The position numbers were made by a program, and so were the translations under genes. From Lachnospiraceae bacterium A2 (GTDB lineage: Bacteria > Bacillota > Clostridia > Lachnospirales > Lachnospiraceae), in the NCBI GenBank assembly GCA_000403315.2, contig KE159636.1:2684815-2747053 (forward strand): 62,239 bases of DNA, read 5' to 3'. The notes beneath the pieces were generated by a model. That model searched no databases, had not been told where the DNA came from, and saw nothing but the letters and a program-made list of their open reading frames with translations. Positions 43,273 through 52,108 of the stretch are shown here, in pieces. The first letter of the stretch is position 1, and the number at the start of each line of letters is the position of its first letter.

Positions 43273-43302
43273 AAAATACTCTTTTAAGAGAACCACAACC
43301 AA

Positions 43303-43837
43303 TTAATTACATATCTTCACAGAATTTTGAAGGACGGCTTTACGCCGCACACGCCCGCAGTATGCGAAAAAGAAATACTGCCGCTTCTGAAACTGCTTCG
43401 AACTGTCGGCAACAGATAAGCGTAACAGACAGTTTCGACTTTGAATCTCAAAGCCGGTTACATCATTGTGAAACCAAAAACCGCAAGGGATAAGTCTATC
43501 CTTTTGTATTGGTCGGTACACATTGATGTGCCGGCTTTTTTGCTGCCCAAATGCCGGCTACAACTAAATGACCGGCTGGATGGGATATGATTTTGCGATA
43601 ACCTCTTTTTTCGGAGAGTGAGCGGAACAACGCCGCCTGAGATGGGGACAGGGACAGAAAAACGACATTCAGACAGACCGGCGGAAAACAACAGATTGTA
43701 TGCGGCAGAAAGGATGTCGCATACCGCAGCAAGCAGGGAAACTGTATTGACAGTTTCCGCCCCAACCGGCTTTAAGAGCCGATTGCCCTTTGGGGAATCC
43801 CCCAATCCCCTCAAAAATCCAAGAAAGGACTGATGTT
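43303..43837 (+). other. Long leader upstream of mobC, likely holding oriT
   Basis: No gene is seen. Hairpins include GACGGC/GCCGC-like (about 43333), GTACACATTGATGTGC (about 43514-43530), GAAACTGT/ACAGTTTC (about 43738-43760), and CGGCT/AGCCG (about 43769). Relaxases usually nick at an inverted repeat just upstream of mobC/mobA. Which hairpin marks the nick site cannot be decided by eye. Confidence 0.5.
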
Positions 43838-44140
43838 ATGAACGAAGCCAAGAACAAAAATTTATTTATCCGTGTGAGCGAAAAAGAAAAAAATATTATT
43901 GAGCAGAACGCCAAAAAGTGCGGGCTTTCCGTATCAGAATATCTCCGCCAGCGTGCTTTGGGGTATATGCCGAGAGCCATCCTGCCCGAAATATTCTTCT
44001 CTTTCAATGACAAGCTGGATGAACTCTGCGTCGCTGTCGAGGGCAAAATTGCAACAGATACGGAAGAAAAAATAATTGCCTTGATTGATGGAATCACAGC
44101 CGAGTTAATCCTCCCCCAAAAAGAAAAGGCGGTGGTATAA
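43838..44140 (+). CDS. mobC: Mobilization relaxosome protein MobC
   Basis: 100 residues from the ATG at 43838 behind AAAGGA. A ribbon-helix-helix N-terminus (NLFIRVSEKEKNIIEQNAKKCGLSVSEYLRQRAL, read in parts) is typical of MobC, which melts oriT for the relaxase. The stop touches the relaxase start, so the two are co-translated. Confidence 0.85.
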   Translation: MNEAKNKNLFIRVSEKEKNIIEQNAKKCGLSVSEYLRQRALGYMPRAILPEIFFSFNDKLDELCVAVEGKIATDTEEKIIALIDGITAELILPQKEKAVV

Positions 44141-45493
44141 ATGGCGACTACCGGCTTCTGGCCTGTCAAAGACCGGCTGAAGGAAGTGATTGACTATGCG
44201 GAAAATCCCGACAAAACCATAGATAAAAAGTATGTGGACAGCGATTTATACGCCGCCCTGCGGTATGTTTCCAATGACACAAAGACCGACGAGCGTATGT
44301 ATGTCAGCGGCATCAACTGCAACGCAAAGCGGGCGTATGAGCGTATGACGGCAACGAAAAAACGCTTCGGGAAAACAGGCGGCAATGTGGCATACCACGG
44401 CTACCAGAGCTTCCAGACCGGCGAAGCCACGCCCGAAGAAGCGCACAAAATCGGCATGGAAACCGCAAAGCGGATGTGGGGAAACGAGTATGAAGTTGTT
44501 GTTACCACACACCTTAATACAGACAATGTCCATAATCATTTTGTTGTAAACTCTGTATCTTTTAAGACGGGCAGGAAGTTTGAAAACCATATCTCCGACC
44601 ACTACCGCCTGCGTGAAATCTCCGACGCCGTATGTCTGGAACATGGGAAAAGTATATTGAAAGACACAGAGTTTTACGGCGGGAGCAAAAAAGAATACTG
44701 GCGGAAACAAAACAGCGGACTGTCACATCGGGAGATTCTGAAAGCAGATATTGACGCCGCCCTTGCCCAGTCCGCCAACTTCAAGACATTTGAAACCCGT
44801 TTAAAGGATATGGGCTATGAAATCTGCCGTGATGAAACCTTCACCCATTATTCCGTAAAAGGAACAGGCTGGCAGAAGGCAGTCCGCTTAGACCGGCTTG
44901 GGAAAGAATACACCCCTGAATCAATCAGGGCAAGGCTGCTTGACAACCAACGGCATGTCGGCTATGTCCCATTCCACAAGCCGAAATATACGCCGCTCCT
45001 TACGCTTGAAATCGAGTACCGTAAAATACAGCGCATGGACGGCATACAGATACTTTTCGCCCTTGTGATTGAACTTTGCAGGCTGATTACGGGAAACAAT
45101 ACCGCCCCCGAAACTCCCCGCCCGCTCTCCCCCGCCATGCGGCAGGAAATTGTAAAATTAGATAAAACGCTCAAAGAATACAAGTTCCTATGCGGGAACA
45201 ACATTGATTCCCCGCAGGAGCTTGTTTCTTTTATCGAAGAAAAGCGGGAGCAAATCGGCGCATTGGAAAAAGAACGGCAGTCAGTTTACAACCGCAACCG
45301 CCATAAGAAAAGCGGGGAATTAAATGCACAGGCAAGGGAAATCTCCGCCAAGATAAAACCTCTGCGGGCGGAATTATCCCTTGCAAAAGCTGTCCTTGAA
45401 AAAATACCGAAGCTGAAAGAAGTAATTGAAGCCGAACGTCAGGCGGAAACCGCCGTCCTGAATAAAACAAGAGAAAGAAGGTTTGCACGATGA
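44141..45493 (+). CDS. Relaxase/mobilization nuclease (MOBP type)
   Basis: 450 residues. The relaxase core (about 1-270) has the metal-binding HLNTDNVHNHFVVNS motif (H-D-H-H), and the likely catalytic tyrosine in the N-terminal stretch DYAENPDKT or LRYVSND. The C-terminal part is a coiled coil (LIEEKREQIGALEKE-like FIEEKREQIGALEKE, about 365-440). It nicks oriT and pilots the strand into the recipient. It overlaps parB by four bases. Confidence 0.9.
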   Translation: MATTGFWPVKDRLKEVIDYAENPDKTIDKKYVDSDLYAALRYVSNDTKTDERMYVSGINCNAKRAYERMTATKKRFGKTGGNVAYHGYQSFQTGEATPEEAHKIGMETAKRMWGNEYEVVVTTHLNTDNVHNHFVVNSVSFKTGRKFENHISDHYRLREISDAVCLEHGKSILKDTEFYGGSKKEYWRKQNSGLSHREILKADIDAALAQSANFKTFETRLKDMGYEICRDETFTHYSVKGTGWQKAVRLDRLGKEYTPESIRARLLDNQRHVGYVPFHKPKYTPLLTLEIEYRKIQRMDGIQILFALVIELCRLITGNNTAPETPRPLSPAMRQEIVKLDKTLKEYKFLCGNNIDSPQELVSFIEEKREQIGALEKERQSVYNRNRHKKSGELNAQAREISAKIKPLRAELSLAKAVLEKIPKLKEVIEAERQAETAVLNKTRERRFAR

Positions 45494-46386
45494 CAAATAC
45501 AGAAATTAAAATCAAGAACCAGCCAAAGAAAAAGGCTGCGAATATCCAAGTAGATAAACTCCGTACTTTTAAAGGACATCCCTTTAAGGTACTGGATGAT
45601 GAAGATATGGACAATCTTACAGAGAGCATAAAGGCACAGGGAATTATTTCTCCGTTAATCGTCCGCATAATTGAAAACACAGATGAATATGAAGTGATAA
45701 GCGGACACAGGCGTTTACACGCCGCCGTCAAAGCAGGGCTTTCCGAAGTCCCAGCCTTAATTTATCCCCTTGACCGAAATGAAGCGGTGATTGCGGTTGT
45801 AGACAGCAACCTGCACCGTGAAAGGCTGCTCCCAAGCGAAAAAGCCTTTGCCTACAAAATGAAAATGGAAGCACTGAAACAACAGGGTAAGAGAACGGAT
45901 TTAACTTTGTCGCAAGCTGCGACAAAGTCGGATACCGCCGCCGAAATAGGAAAATCACAGAATGAGAGCCGTGACCAAGTATTCCGCTATATCCGTCTGA
46001 CTTATCTTATCCCCGAACTGCTTGACAAGGTTGACGAGGGCGTTATCGCACTCAGCCCCGCCATAGCACTCTCCTACCTCTCCAAAGAACAGCAGAAAAT
46101 TTTGCTTGACGCAATGAACTTGAACGACTGCACACCCTCACACGCACAAAGCATCCGCATGAAGAAAGCGGCACAGCAAGGCACTCTTTCTTCGGACGGT
46201 ATTTATGAAATCATGTCGGAGGAAAAAGCCAACCAGACCGAGCGCATCAGCTTTAAAGTACAGGATTTAAAGGGATTTTTCCCGAAAAACTTTACGCAAA
46301 AACAGATGACGGACACGATTCTGAAGCTGCTCTACGAGTACAACAGAAAACTGGAACGAAGCCGCAGAAGTCGTGAGGAAAGGTAA
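45490..46386 (+). CDS. ParB/RepB/Spo0J family partition protein
   Basis: 298 residues. The ParB N-terminal domain has IISPLIVRII and SGHRRLHAAVKAG, followed by NLHRERLLPSEKAFAYK and a helix-turn-helix around ESRDQVFRYIRLTYLIPEL. It has the CTP-binding-type GHRR box. No ParA is encoded nearby, as is usual for these mobile units, where the protein may act in mobilization or regulation rather than segregation. A perfect 25-base palindrome (45904-45928) lies inside the gene. Confidence 0.88.
   Translation: MTNTEIKIKNQPKKKAANIQVDKLRTFKGHPFKVLDDEDMDNLTESIKAQGIISPLIVRIIENTDEYEVISGHRRLHAAVKAGLSEVPALIYPLDRNEAVIAVVDSNLHRERLLPSEKAFAYKMKMEALKQQGKRTDLTLSQAATKSDTAAEIGKSQNESRDQVFRYIRLTYLIPELLDKVDEGVIALSPAIALSYLSKEQQKILLDAMNLNDCTPSHAQSIRMKKAAQQGTLSSDGIYEIMSEEKANQTERISFKVQDLKGFFPKNFTQKQMTDTILKLLYEYNRKLERSRRSREER
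45904..45928. promoter_or_regulatory. Perfect palindrome inside the parB gene
   Basis: ACTTTGTCGCA (45904-45914) and TGCGACAAAGT (45918-45928) are exact complements around a 3-base centre. Length and symmetry fit a DNA-binding site such as a parS-like or operator sequence. It encodes LSQAATKS in the protein. Confidence 0.45.
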
Positions 46387-46395
46387 GGTAGCAGT

Positions 46396-46680
46396 ATGAA
46401 AACATTAGAAACCTTTACAGCCAACCCAAATGCAGTCTATATGCTGCCGCCTGAGCCGATAGATGAAAATGAGAAAATCAATTTATCACAGGAAATACTG
46501 CCCCGCAGTCCCGATATCCGCATTGAAAGCGGAAAATTAGTGCGTTTCAGCGGGGAAAACGAGTTTTCATTAAAAATTGGCGGCACGACCTACGAGGTCA
46601 ATACCCATTTCAGCAAGAAAGGAAAACAAAGCGTATTGGAGCAGTTTAAGGAACTGATACTGTCCGAAAAGTTGGTTTAA
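46396..46680 (+). CDS. TnpW-like transposon-encoded protein
   Basis: 94 residues. The last about 45 (LKIGGTTYEVNTHFSKKGKQ, then LEQFKELILSEKL) match the TnpW family, whose members are about 60 residues. The N-terminal half (FTANPNAVYMLPPEPIDENE) is an extra, acidic segment. Function unknown. TnpW genes sit next to the TnpX-type recombinase as here. Confidence 0.7.
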   Translation: MKTLETFTANPNAVYMLPPEPIDENEKINLSQEILPRSPDIRIESGKLVRFSGENEFSLKIGGTTYEVNTHFSKKGKQSVLEQFKELILSEKLV

Positions 46681-46765
46681 TATTGCACATTGGAAAAAGA
46701 TAACTGGGTATGGTAAGATAACCCTGCCTTTGCTATGCCCGGTTGTCGGAAAGGAGATTATTTTT

Positions 46766-48463
46766 ATGGCAACAGCAAAATTAAACGGGCAGACAGAAGA
46801 AAAAATCACAGCTTTGTATTGTAGGCTGTCGGTTGACGACGATAATAAAGACGAGGAATCCAACAGTATCACCAATCAAAAACAGATACTTTCTGATTAT
46901 GCAAAGAAAAACGGTTATACAAATACTATGTTTTTTGTGGATGATGGAATCAGCGGCACGACCTTCCAAAGACCGAATTTTATGCGTATGGAGTGTATGG
47001 CGGAAAACGGTGAAATCGGCACGATTATCGTCAAAGACCTTTCCCGTTTCGGGCGTGAACAGGTAGAAATGGGCAGGCTTACGCAAGTGGTGTACCCGTC
47101 CCTCGGCATCCGCTTTATCGCCATACAGGAGCGTGTGGACACTCTGACCGGCGACGGCGTGGAGATGATGCCCTTCCACAATATTTTTAACGAATGGTAT
47201 GCGGCGCAGACCTCTAAGAAAATCCGTGCGGTGTGGCAGTCCAAAGCGGAACACGGCGAACGTATCGCTTCTATCGTACCCTATGGGTACAGGAAATCGG
47301 AAGATAACCCAAAACAATGGGTAATTGATGAACCGGCGGCGCAGACCGTAAGGAAGATTTTTGCCTTGTGCCTTGCAGGGAAAGGCCCGATGCAGATTGC
47401 AAGGCAGCTTGAGGAAGAACAGATACTCTCCCCCGCCGCCTATTTTGAATCCATCGGCAGGAAACATGCGCAGAAAGTCCCCAAAAACCCTTGCGGTTGG
47501 GAACAGGCGACCGTCGGCTATATCCTCGAAAACAGGCAGTACACCGGCTGCGCCGTCAATTTCAAAAGCACTACCGTCAGTTACAAAGTCCATAAGAGAA
47601 TCCAGCACAGCGAGGAAGATTACCAAATCATCCCCGATATGCAGGAAGCCATCGTCTCCGAGGAGCAATGGCTGAGGGTGCAGGAACTTCGCAAACACAA
47701 GCGCAGACCGACGAAAACCGGCAGGACGAGCCTTTTTTCGGGGCTGCTCTACTGCTGCGACTGCAAATCGAAAATGCACTTTGTAGCCTCCAAGAGCATG
47801 AAACGGAAACAGGAGCATTTCCGCTGTTCCCAATATAAATCCGGCAGAGGTGAATGCTCCATGCACTATATCCGTGACATTGTCCTTGAACAGCTTGTGC
47901 TGGAAGCCGTCAGCGACTTATCCGATTTTGTACGCTGTTATGAGCCGGTATTCCTGTATCTGCTGGCAAAGAAAAACAACGCCATGCGGCAGAAAGAATA
48001 CCAACAGCTTCAGCAGGCGGTTGAGAACGTCACAAAGCGGATAGCGGAAATCGACAGGCTGATTGAAAAGGTGTTTGAGCAAAACGCAGGCGGCATCCTC
48101 TCCGATGAGCGGTTTGCTAAAATGCTTCAGAACTACGAAAAGGAGCAGAAAGCATTGACGCTGGAAGTGGAAGAAAACCGCCAGACCTTGCAGAATGCCG
48201 AACAGCGGGTAATGGATTTAAGGCTTGTCTTACGCACTTTGCGGGAGATGACCGACATTAAAGAACTTACTCCTACGCTTGTCAATTCGCTGATTGAGCG
48301 TATCGAAGTCCACAACAGCGACAAATCTGGCGGTCACAGCCATGTGAAAGTAGATATTTATTTTACGGCGGTGGGCATGATAGATATTCCCACCGAAAAA
48401 GAAATCCTTGCCACGATGGAAGAAATACGGAACAACCCGCAGAACTTCAAATTTGTGGCTTAA
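46766..48463 (+). CDS. Large serine recombinase of the mobilizable unit (TnpX-like)
   Basis: 565 residues from the ATG at 46766 behind AAAGGAGA. Catalytic Ser in ALYCRLSVDDDNKDE, then DDGISGTTFQRPNFMRM and KDLSRFGREQVEMGR. The recombinase and zinc-ribbon part (LLYCCDCKSKMHFVASK) and a long coiled coil follow. The C-terminal domain resembles DUF4368. The YCRLSVDDD form differs from the element's first recombinase, so the two are of different subgroups and probably act on different sites. Confidence 0.9.
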   Translation: MATAKLNGQTEEKITALYCRLSVDDDNKDEESNSITNQKQILSDYAKKNGYTNTMFFVDDGISGTTFQRPNFMRMECMAENGEIGTIIVKDLSRFGREQVEMGRLTQVVYPSLGIRFIAIQERVDTLTGDGVEMMPFHNIFNEWYAAQTSKKIRAVWQSKAEHGERIASIVPYGYRKSEDNPKQWVIDEPAAQTVRKIFALCLAGKGPMQIARQLEEEQILSPAAYFESIGRKHAQKVPKNPCGWEQATVGYILENRQYTGCAVNFKSTTVSYKVHKRIQHSEEDYQIIPDMQEAIVSEEQWLRVQELRKHKRRPTKTGRTSLFSGLLYCCDCKSKMHFVASKSMKRKQEHFRCSQYKSGRGECSMHYIRDIVLEQLVLEAVSDLSDFVRCYEPVFLYLLAKKNNAMRQKEYQQLQQAVENVTKRIAEIDRLIEKVFEQNAGGILSDERFAKMLQNYEKEQKALTLEVEENRQTLQNAEQRVMDLRLVLRTLREMTDIKELTPTLVNSLIERIEVHNSDKSGGHSHVKVDIYFTAVGMIDIPTEKEILATMEEIRNNPQNFKFVA

Positions 48464-48861
48464 CAAACGGATACGGCGCAGTCCTAAAAAGAAGGCTACA
48501 CCGCATCCTACATATAAGTATCCTTATCTGGCGACAGCAAAGGCTGTCACACCCTCACGGTTTATAGATATTTTGGTTCTTATATGTAGAGATTTGACTT
48601 CTACTTCTTGGGTAGAAAGCCCCCTTGCATTGACAAGGATTTTTTTAACAGGCTGTCCACCCATCCCCGATATGATATATGTAAATGAAAATTGCTATTT
48701 GCAGGCAATAAAAATCCCTCCAAACTTGAAACAGGTTTGGAGAGTGCTTGTTAAGTCTTTCAGGCATAGCAATACCGCCCACCAAATCGCCGTTTTTTTT
48801 AATTTGGTGGACGTGCCTACCTTTAGTTATATAAAAAGAAAAGCCGACAAACTGTGATTGC
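48464..48861. other. Intergenic region with several hairpins
   Basis: No gene. It holds a terminator (48623-48646), a hairpin CTCCAAAC/GTTTGGAG (about 48718-48742), a hairpin CCACCAAAT/ATTTGGTGG (about 48779-48810) with an internal T8 run, and the end of the KTR-gene terminator (GCCGA/TCGGC). Confidence 0.6.
48623..48646 (+). terminator. Terminator of the mobilization operon
   Basis: CCTTG (48623-48627) pairs with CAAGG (48634-48638), followed by ATTTTTTTAA. It lies 160 bases after the recombinase stop. Confidence 0.65.
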
Positions 48862-49059
48862 TCACACGTTCATCGGCTCTGCATCTATTGTGTCTGGCTC
48901 TGTGATGACTATTGTTTGTAAATTTCTCACTTCTATCAATCTTTCCTGCCTGCATTTCGGGCAGTAGAGAGGATAATTTATCAGAATAGTATCCTCCCTT
49001 ATTCTGCTGCGGGTTTTGCTCCCGCAGACAGGGCATAATATCCATTCTGTCTGTTTCAA
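48862..49059 (-). CDS. Cysteine-rich KTR protein (copy 1)
   Basis: 65 residues with two CxxC pairs, CPVCGSKTRSRIREDT and YCPKCRQERLIEV. It is a zinc-ribbon-like small protein found in mobile-element cargo of Firmicutes and named after its KTR motif. It follows the MATE gene by 19 bases on the same strand. Function unknown; probably cytosolic and DNA- or protein-binding. Confidence 0.85.
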   Translation of the reverse strand: MKQTEWILCPVCGSKTRSRIREDTILINYPLYCPKCRQERLIEVRNLQTIVITEPDTIDAEPMNV

Positions 49060-49078
49060 TTTCCTGCCTGCCTTTCTT

Positions 49079-50419
49079 TCAAAAATAATTGTATTGTTTC
49101 CGATGCCTGTATAGCAGATATACCGTCAGCATAAGCGTGAAAAGCTCCGCAAGCGGTACTGCAAGCCATACGCCCGTTACCTTTAAAAATCTCGGCAATG
49201 CCAAAAGGAACACTGTAATAAATCCAAACGTCCGTAGAAAAGATATGGTTGCAGACGCTTTCCCATTGGACAATGCCGTAAATAATGCGGATGAAAAAAT
49301 ATTGCATCCAGAGAACAGAAAGCTGAATGAAAAAATGACAAATCCATCCTTTGTAATTTCAAAAACATTCCTGTTATCCTCGGCAAATACCTTTGCAATG
49401 CTTTCTCCACCAAGCAGGGAAAATAAAAATACAAATATGGAAATCCCCACTATAAATCTAAAACAGATACAGACGGTCTTTTTTAGCTGTTTTACATTTC
49501 CACTCCCATAGTTATAGCTTACGACGGGGGCTGTTCCCATAGAAAAGCCAATATAAAGCGTTGTTAAGAGGAACTGCGAGTAGATGAGTACCGTAATCGC
49601 CGCCACGCCGTCCTCGCCTAACAGCTTCATCATCGTTATATTAAACAGAAATGTCGTTACGGCAGTCGAACACTGGCTTACCAGTTCCGACACACCGTTG
49701 GAGCAGCTTTTCAGCAGAACAGATGCGTCCATATTAGGCTTGCAAAAGTGCAATTCACTTCTTTTCATCAGAAAAAATATTGTACCGATAATTGACGGTA
49801 TCATATATCCGATGCCTGTCCCAATAGCAGCTCCCTTGATTCCCATTTGCAGTAAAACGATAAAAACATAATCAAAAACAATGTTGGCAATCCCCGCCAG
49901 AACAGCAAGCACTAAGCCTAATGTCGGTTTCCCCGCCGTCACAAATAGATTCTGATACAGCACCTGCATCATGTTAAAGGCGGCGAAAATGAGCTGTATC
50001 GTCAGGTAATCCCTGCAATACGGGAACAATATTTCACTTGCCCCCAGTCCCCAGATGATTTCATCCAAAAAGAGAAGCCCTGCCGCTGTAATCAGCAGAC
50101 CGATAACCGCCCCTGCCACGACAATCAACGTGAAATTACTTCGGGCTTCCTCTGTGTTTCCATTCCCCATTTTCTTCGCAACGACCGCACTTCCTCCTGT
50201 TGCAAGCATCGTCCCCAGACCGACAATCAGATTGATGACGGGGCAGACGATATTGATGGACGACAGGGCGTTCGTGTTTACAAACCGTGCTACGAAAATC
50301 GTATCCACAATGGTGTATAAGCCCATAAACAGCATCATCACCATACTTGGGAAAGCAAATCGGATGAGGGATATGGCGTTAAAGCTCTCTGCCAACGGGT
50401 TTTTCTGTGTTTCGGTCAT
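49079..50419 (-). CDS. MATE-family efflux transporter
   Basis: 446 residues from the ATG at 50419 behind AAGGGG, with about 12 membrane helices in two homologous halves (FAFPSMVMMLFMGLYTIVDTIFVAR in parts; MGTAPVVSYNYGSGN). These pumps expel drugs or cationic compounds using Na+ or H+. The upstream gene overlaps it by 41 bases, and a two-hairpin motif lies 19 bases before the start. Confidence 0.9.
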   Translation of the reverse strand: MTETQKNPLAESFNAISLIRFAFPSMVMMLFMGLYTIVDTIFVARFVNTNALSSINIVCPVINLIVGLGTMLATGGSAVVAKKMGNGNTEEARSNFTLIVVAGAVIGLLITAAGLLFLDEIIWGLGASEILFPYCRDYLTIQLIFAAFNMMQVLYQNLFVTAGKPTLGLVLAVLAGIANIVFDYVFIVLLQMGIKGAAIGTGIGYMIPSIIGTIFFLMKRSELHFCKPNMDASVLLKSCSNGVSELVSQCSTAVTTFLFNITMMKLLGEDGVAAITVLIYSQFLLTTLYIGFSMGTAPVVSYNYGSGNVKQLKKTVCICFRFIVGISIFVFLFSLLGGESIAKVFAEDNRNVFEITKDGFVIFSFSFLFSGCNIFSSALFTALSNGKASATISFLRTFGFITVFLLALPRFLKVTGVWLAVPLAELFTLMLTVYLLYRHRKQYNYF

Positions 50420-51317
50420 TCCTTGTTTCCCCTTTCCTGCCCGTATTTTCGGGCATAGAGGTATACCCTTGCGGTATTTCCTCCTTGTTTTTCGGTGGAA
50501 GCACGAAACGCTGCGTCGGGTAGCCATATTCCACAAGCAGTTCCCGTTCTGCAAATCCAAGACGGCGGTATTCTTCCCGCCAGCCCGTATCTGCCTTATC
50601 GCCTGCACGGTATGTCGTCAAGGTAATCTCTTTCCCGCAAAGTAATTCCTCTGCCAGCTTATCGAGGAACAGCTTTGTAATGCCGAGATGCCGATACTGT
50701 GGATGGACAGCCAGAAAGTCTATGCTTCCTGTGTCGGGCGAAAATCCCATCACACCAATAGCCATATCGTCATCCCGTAAAATCAAAGCCTTTTTATCCG
50801 CAATATACCGATGCAGGTTTGCGGTGTAATCTCCCTTATCCAGACATGGATAGCCGTCAATCGTGAGGCTTACCAGTTCCATCCAGTCATCCACATCTTC
50901 GGGCGTGGCAAATGTTATATTGTCTTTTGTCAAATCCATTTTTATAAGTTCCTCCTTCAGATAAATTTCAAGCTGTAACGGGTAGAAGTTTTCCGCTTCT
51001 CGAAATTCCGCAGGGGAAGTCTTATACATCGCCTTAAAAATATCCGTAAATGCCTGCTGGCTTTCATACCCGCTCATAAGGGCAATCTCAATAATCGGCT
51101 TTGCAGAAAACACCAGAAGTTTTGCCGCTTCTGTAAGCTGCCGCCGTTTTGCGTAGTCATGGATAGTCAAGCCGACGGTCTTTGTAAAAATCCGATGCAG
51201 GTGGTATTTGGAATAGTGCAGTGCCGATGCCACCATATCTAAATCCATCTTTTCATGCAGATGTTCTTCGATATAGCGGATAGCCTGTGAAACAATGCGT
51301 ACTGTCTGACCTTGCAT
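50379..51317 (-). CDS. AraC-type regulator fused to a GNAT acetyltransferase
   Basis: 312 residues from the ATG at 51317 behind AAAGGAGG. Residues 1-110 are an AraC two-helix-turn-helix DNA-binding domain (YIEEHLHEKMDLDMVASALHYSKYHLHRIF, in parts; SGYESQQAFTDIFK). Residues 140-290 are a GNAT domain with the acetyl-CoA loop VHPQYRHLGITKLF. The fusion suggests a drug-responsive activator that also modifies a small molecule. It is followed by, and overlaps, the MATE pump. Tandem two-hairpin motifs precede it. Confidence 0.88.
   Translation of the reverse strand: MQGQTVRIVSQAIRYIEEHLHEKMDLDMVASALHYSKYHLHRIFTKTVGLTIHDYAKRRQLTEAAKLLVFSAKPIIEIALMSGYESQQAFTDIFKAMYKTSPAEFREAENFYPLQLEIYLKEELIKMDLTKDNITFATPEDVDDWMELVSLTIDGYPCLDKGDYTANLHRYIADKKALILRDDDMAIGVMGFSPDTGSIDFLAVHPQYRHLGITKLFLDKLAEELLCGKEITLTTYRAGDKADTGWREEYRRLGFAERELLVEYGYPTQRFVLPPKNKEEIPQGYTSMPENTGRKGETRNDRNTEKPVGREL
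50438..50477 (-). promoter_or_regulatory. Two-hairpin leader motif, copy C (before the MATE gene)
   Basis: On the minus strand: hairpin 1 ATACC/GGTAT (50477-50463), a linker ACCTCTA, and hairpin 2 TGCCCG/CGGGCA (50455-50438). The same layout as copies A and B, but hairpin 1 has changed at both sides (ACACC/GGTGT to ATACC/GGTAT) and hairpin 2 has a G-C in place of AT/AT. It lies inside the 3' end of the AraC-GNAT gene, 19 bases before the MATE start. Confidence 0.65.
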
Positions 51318-51341
51318 TTTGCGACCTCCTTTCTTCATTTC

Positions 51342-51454
51342 TGCCCATGCTTTATGGGCATAGAGGTACACCCTTGTGGTGTTTCTTCATTCTCACCCAT
51401 GCTTTATGGGCATAGAGGTACACCCTTGCGGTGTTTCCTCGTTTTCACCCTCAT
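51342..51454 (-). promoter_or_regulatory. Tandem two-hairpin leader motifs, copies A and B (before AraC-GNAT)
   Basis: Two direct copies 52 bases apart. Each has hairpin 1 (ACACC/GGTGT: 51434-51420 in A, 51382-51368 in B), a constant linker, and hairpin 2 (CCCAT/ATGGG: 51410-51396 in A; TGCCCAT/ATGGGCA: 51360-51342 in B). Each also encodes a short reading ending at TAA in the hairpin-2 loop: MRVKTRKHRKGVPLCP (51454-51404) and MKKHHKGVPLCP (51390-51352). The start codons lack strong ribosome sites. Confidence 0.65.
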
Positions 51455-51559
51455 TTTTTTAACATTACGAAATGTCAAAGCAGGGGTTCAATGAGATATT
51501 GTAGCACAAGGAGTTTTCTATCTTTTCATCATTCTTGCTATGTTTTAAATCATCCACAT

Positions 51560-52087
51560 TTACAGCAGTTCTTCTTTCAATGCCCTTATCCATTCTTCGA
51601 TTGCCTGCACTAATCGAAATTGCTGATGCAGAACCGCCATGCCCGTCGCAGGAATATCGGGGGCATTTTCTTTTAAATCTACGTTCTCCTCAAGATAGGA
51701 TTTCAGCACATTGATATTACTCTCAATGTTATCCAGACATTCCCTCTGCTGTTCCTTTTCCATGCTTTCTAAATTAACGATAACCGCATTAAAATCCAAG
51801 AATATGTGAATCGGCTTGCAGGATATTTCTAGCATCAGTTTCTCAAATTCCTCATTTCCTGCATCCGTCAAGGAATATACTGCCTTTTCAGGCATTTTTC
51901 CCTCTTTCTCCGTGCGGCTTGTGATAAGCCCCTTTTCTTCCAACTGGATAACCTTTTTATAGATGGATGGTATACTGATTTTTACCCACTTTGAAATGTT
52001 GCGGTATTCCACCAGTTTCTGAATGTCGTATGCACTCAAGGATTCCCGTTTCAACATTCCCAATACAATCAAGTCAATGGTCGCCAT
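51560..52087 (-). CDS. PadR-family transcriptional regulator
   Basis: 175 residues. The winged helix (about 1-85) starts MATIDLIVLGMLKRESLSAYD and contains SIPSIYKKVIQLEEKGLITS. The C-terminal part is helical and likely dimerises (Vir-type). An AGGAGG-like site precedes the start. It is divergent from a MATE pump gene, with a palindrome in the shared promoter. PadR regulators usually repress efflux genes until a ligand binds. Confidence 0.88.
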   Translation of the reverse strand: MATIDLIVLGMLKRESLSAYDIQKLVEYRNISKWVKISIPSIYKKVIQLEEKGLITSRTEKEGKMPEKAVYSLTDAGNEEFEKLMLEISCKPIHIFLDFNAVIVNLESMEKEQQRECLDNIESNINVLKSYLEENVDLKENAPDIPATGMAVLHQQFRLVQAIEEWIRALKEELL

Positions 52088-52108
52088 TTAAAATCCCTCC
52101 TTTTTCTA

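Larger units (their letters stand above)
43243..48650 (+). mobile_element. Nested mobilizable unit (Tn4451-like: mobC, relaxase, parB, tnpW-like, serine recombinase)
   Basis: Five genes in one orientation from a strong promoter to a terminator, with their own relaxase and their own large serine recombinase. The order matches small mobilizable transposons of Clostridia. Exact ends are not determined; the limits given are promoter and terminator. Confidence 0.6.

Noticed and set aside
46781..47866. 361-codon reading on the minus strand across the second serine recombinase
   Set aside because: The plus-strand gene has all recombinase motifs; the opposite reading arises from its codon composition.
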